Part shown: in pieces, positions 62,819 through 64,000 of the stretch
Numbering within the stretch: the stretch's first letter is position 1
Layout: each line of letters opens with the position of its first letter
Assembly (NCBI RefSeq): GCF_026967935.1
Contig: NZ_JAPVBL010000007.1
Coordinates: 124,001-188,000, forward strand
Length of the DNA: 64,000 bases
Reading direction: 5' to 3'
DNA from: Modestobacter sp. VKM Ac-2982
GTDB lineage: Bacteria > Actinomycetota > Actinomycetes > Mycobacteriales > Geodermatophilaceae
The notes under the pieces: model-generated
The model's input: the letters and a program-made list of their open reading frames with translations, nothing else
What the model was told of the DNA's origin: nothing
Database searches by the model: none
Made by a program: the position numbers and the translations under genes

Positions 62819-64000
62819 GTGTTCAGCAGGCGTACCCGCCGTCTCGGCGTGATCGGCACCATCACCGGCGCGGTCGTGGCGGGGGTGCTGGCTCCGCCGG
62901 CAGCCGCCCACCCGCCCCGCCCCGCCCCGGCCGCAGAGCCCGACTGGTTCGACTACGACCGGCCGGCCGCATACGGCACGCACGTGGAACGGCTCCAGGT
63001 GCCGATGCAGGACGGCTTCGAGCTCGGGTGCACCATCGCCCGACCGGCGCTCGGGGGCGAGCCGGCGGCCGGGGAGTTCCCCGGGCTCCTGCGGAGCTAC
63101 ACGCCGTACGGCAGGGCCGTGGAGGAGGCAGAGGGCGAGTTCGCCACGTACTTCAGCCAGCGCGGCTACAACGTGATGTCGTGCGACATCCGTGGCACCG
63201 GGATCTCCCCGGCACCGGGCTTCGAGGCGCGGTGGCCGATCCAGAGCAAGGACGGCCATGACGCCGTCGAGTGGCTGGCCGAGCAGCCGTGGTCCTCGGG
63301 CAAGGTGGGTGCCTCCGGCACGAGTTACGGCGGCCAGACGACCCTCGAGATCGCGGCAGAGCAACCGCCGCACCTGGTGGCGATCGCGCCCAACGTCTCG
63401 CCGATGGAGAACTACTCCGAGATCTTCTACCCGGGCGGAGCGCGCGCGGATGCCGACTGGCTCTGGGTGGGCGCCCCGGATGTGGCAGATCCCGCCTTCG
63501 ACCAGCGGCAGCTCGACGCCTTCGCGGCCCATCCCACGTACGACGAGTACTGGGACGTCCAGAACGTGGCGAACGAGCACGAGGACATCGAGGTCCCGGT
63601 CCTGCTCACTGGTGGCTGGTTCGACGTCTTCCGGGCCGGGGCGATCGGCAACTACGAGGGCCTGCGCGACGCCGGGAACGACGACGTCCGGCTGGTCATG
63701 GGGCCCTGGACCCACGCGGACCCCTGGGAGCAGGAGACCGAACCGCTGCCGATCGGCGCGACCCTCGCCTGGTTCGACCACTGGCTGCGCGACGACCCCG
63801 ACGCACCACTGCCGGCGGCGCCGGTGACCAGCTACGAGGTCGAGGGCACCGGCGGCCGCTGGGTGGAGCTGGCCGACTGGCCGGCGGACGGGAACGGGCA
63901 GGTCCTGGCTCTCGGCACCGACCGGGAACTGGACCGACGGCCCGGCAAGCCGGGGACCCTGGACCTCGCGATCGACCCGGACGACGGCCCGGCCACCACC
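62819..64000 (+). CDS. CocE/NonD family (X-Pro dipeptidyl-peptidase S15-like) hydrolase, partial at the right edge
   Basis: 394 codons from GTG 62819 (GGAGGA just upstream) to the window edge, still open. The signal region is VIGTITGAVVAGVLAPPAAA. Domain 1 has PMQDGFELGCTIARP, RGTGISPAPG and the nucleophile elbow GASGTSYGGQTTLE; VLLTGGWFDVFRAGA holds the Asp and GPWTHADPWE the His of the triad. The last part (SYEVEGTGGRWVELADWP) enters the jelly-roll domain. Such enzymes cleave X-Pro dipeptides or esters. The C-terminus lies outside the window. Confidence 0.92.
   Translation, partial: MFSRRTRRLGVIGTITGAVVAGVLAPPAAAHPPRPAPAAEPDWFDYDRPAAYGTHVERLQVPMQDGFELGCTIARPALGGEPAAGEFPGLLRSYTPYGRAVEEAEGEFATYFSQRGYNVMSCDIRGTGISPAPGFEARWPIQSKDGHDAVEWLAEQPWSSGKVGASGTSYGGQTTLEIAAEQPPHLVAIAPNVSPMENYSEIFYPGGARADADWLWVGAPDVADPAFDQRQLDAFAAHPTYDEYWDVQNVANEHEDIEVPVLLTGGWFDVFRAGAIGNYEGLRDAGNDDVRLVMGPWTHADPWEQETEPLPIGATLAWFDHWLRDDPDAPLPAAPVTSYEVEGTGGRWVELADWPADGNGQVLALGTDRELDRRPGKPGTLDLAIDPDDGPATT

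Overview
This is a very GC-rich, gene-dense actinobacterial chromosome segment. GTG and TTG starts, 4-base ATGA/GTGA overlaps and leaderless -10 boxes (TANNNT placed 6-8 bases before the start codon) are common. The protein style resembles Geodermatophilaceae (Blastococcus, Geodermatophilus, Modestobacter), but that family assignment is inference. I see no rRNA, tRNA, CRISPR, transposase, integrase or phage gene.

Layout. 1-2046: end of a MoxR-type operon (a Gly/Pro-rich tail, then a DUF58 protein and a BatA-like VWA protein). 2129-45085: an accessory region of small modules, each usually a regulator (TetR, XRE, MerR, LuxR) next to a redox enzyme, hydrolase or efflux pump. The modules include an intact quinone oxidoreductase (2129-3100); TetR, aldo/keto reductase and a Gal80-like oxidoreductase (3.8-7.3 kb); XRE, SDR, MMPL pump, F420-reductase-like protein and MFS pump (8.5-14.8 kb); a DUF429-(p)ppGpp synthetase fusion (15.2-17.0 kb); a GNAT protein and an acyl-CoA dehydrogenase/SpoIIE phosphatase/anti-sigma kinase operon (18.2-22.8 kb); SnoaL, XRE and MazG-like genes (23.9-25.6 kb); GyrI-like, SDR and secreted hydrolase genes (25.8-28.5 kb); a DNA-alkylation-repair-like protein; a stretch rich in broken genes (30.4-38.8 kb); SDR/TetR with three operators (38.8-40.5 kb); MsrA; a methyltransferase; a NifS-like enzyme; and a hydrolase/antiporter pair. 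47.3-51.0 kb holds a hydrolase and a LuxR giant regulator. 51.0-60.3 kb is a coherent amino-acid or amine utilisation island: a GntR regulator diverges from a five-gene operon (solute-binding protein, permease, ATPase, gamma-glutamyltransferase, DUF1275), followed by a class III aminotransferase, a TetR and an APH-type kinase. The right edge has PaaX, a secreted alpha/beta hydrolase and a truncated CocE/S15 hydrolase.

The most unusual signal is a dispersed repeat made from the first ~45 codons of the quinone oxidoreductase gene. One intact gene lies at the left end (2129-3100). Truncated, promoter-bearing or degraded copies lie at 8290, 14835, 17708, 22819, 29891, 31249, 43529 (weak) and 45053. 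All are in the same orientation, and most that are complete at that end break at the same codon and finish in the same foreign tail and stop (HHRLSxN/D). Several sit within 100 bases after the stop of a plus-strand gene, one supplies the last ten codons of a hydrolase, and one has replaced the 5' end of an XRE gene. This looks like the scar of a repeated, oriented recombination process that assembled the island.

Other evidence of shuffling is an SDR collapsed to a 57-codon scar that keeps its promoter and its overlap with a different efflux pump, a duplicated 3' end of the F420-reductase-like gene, and an aldo/keto reductase-methyltransferase chimera. Several frameshifts cluster between 23 and 38 kb.
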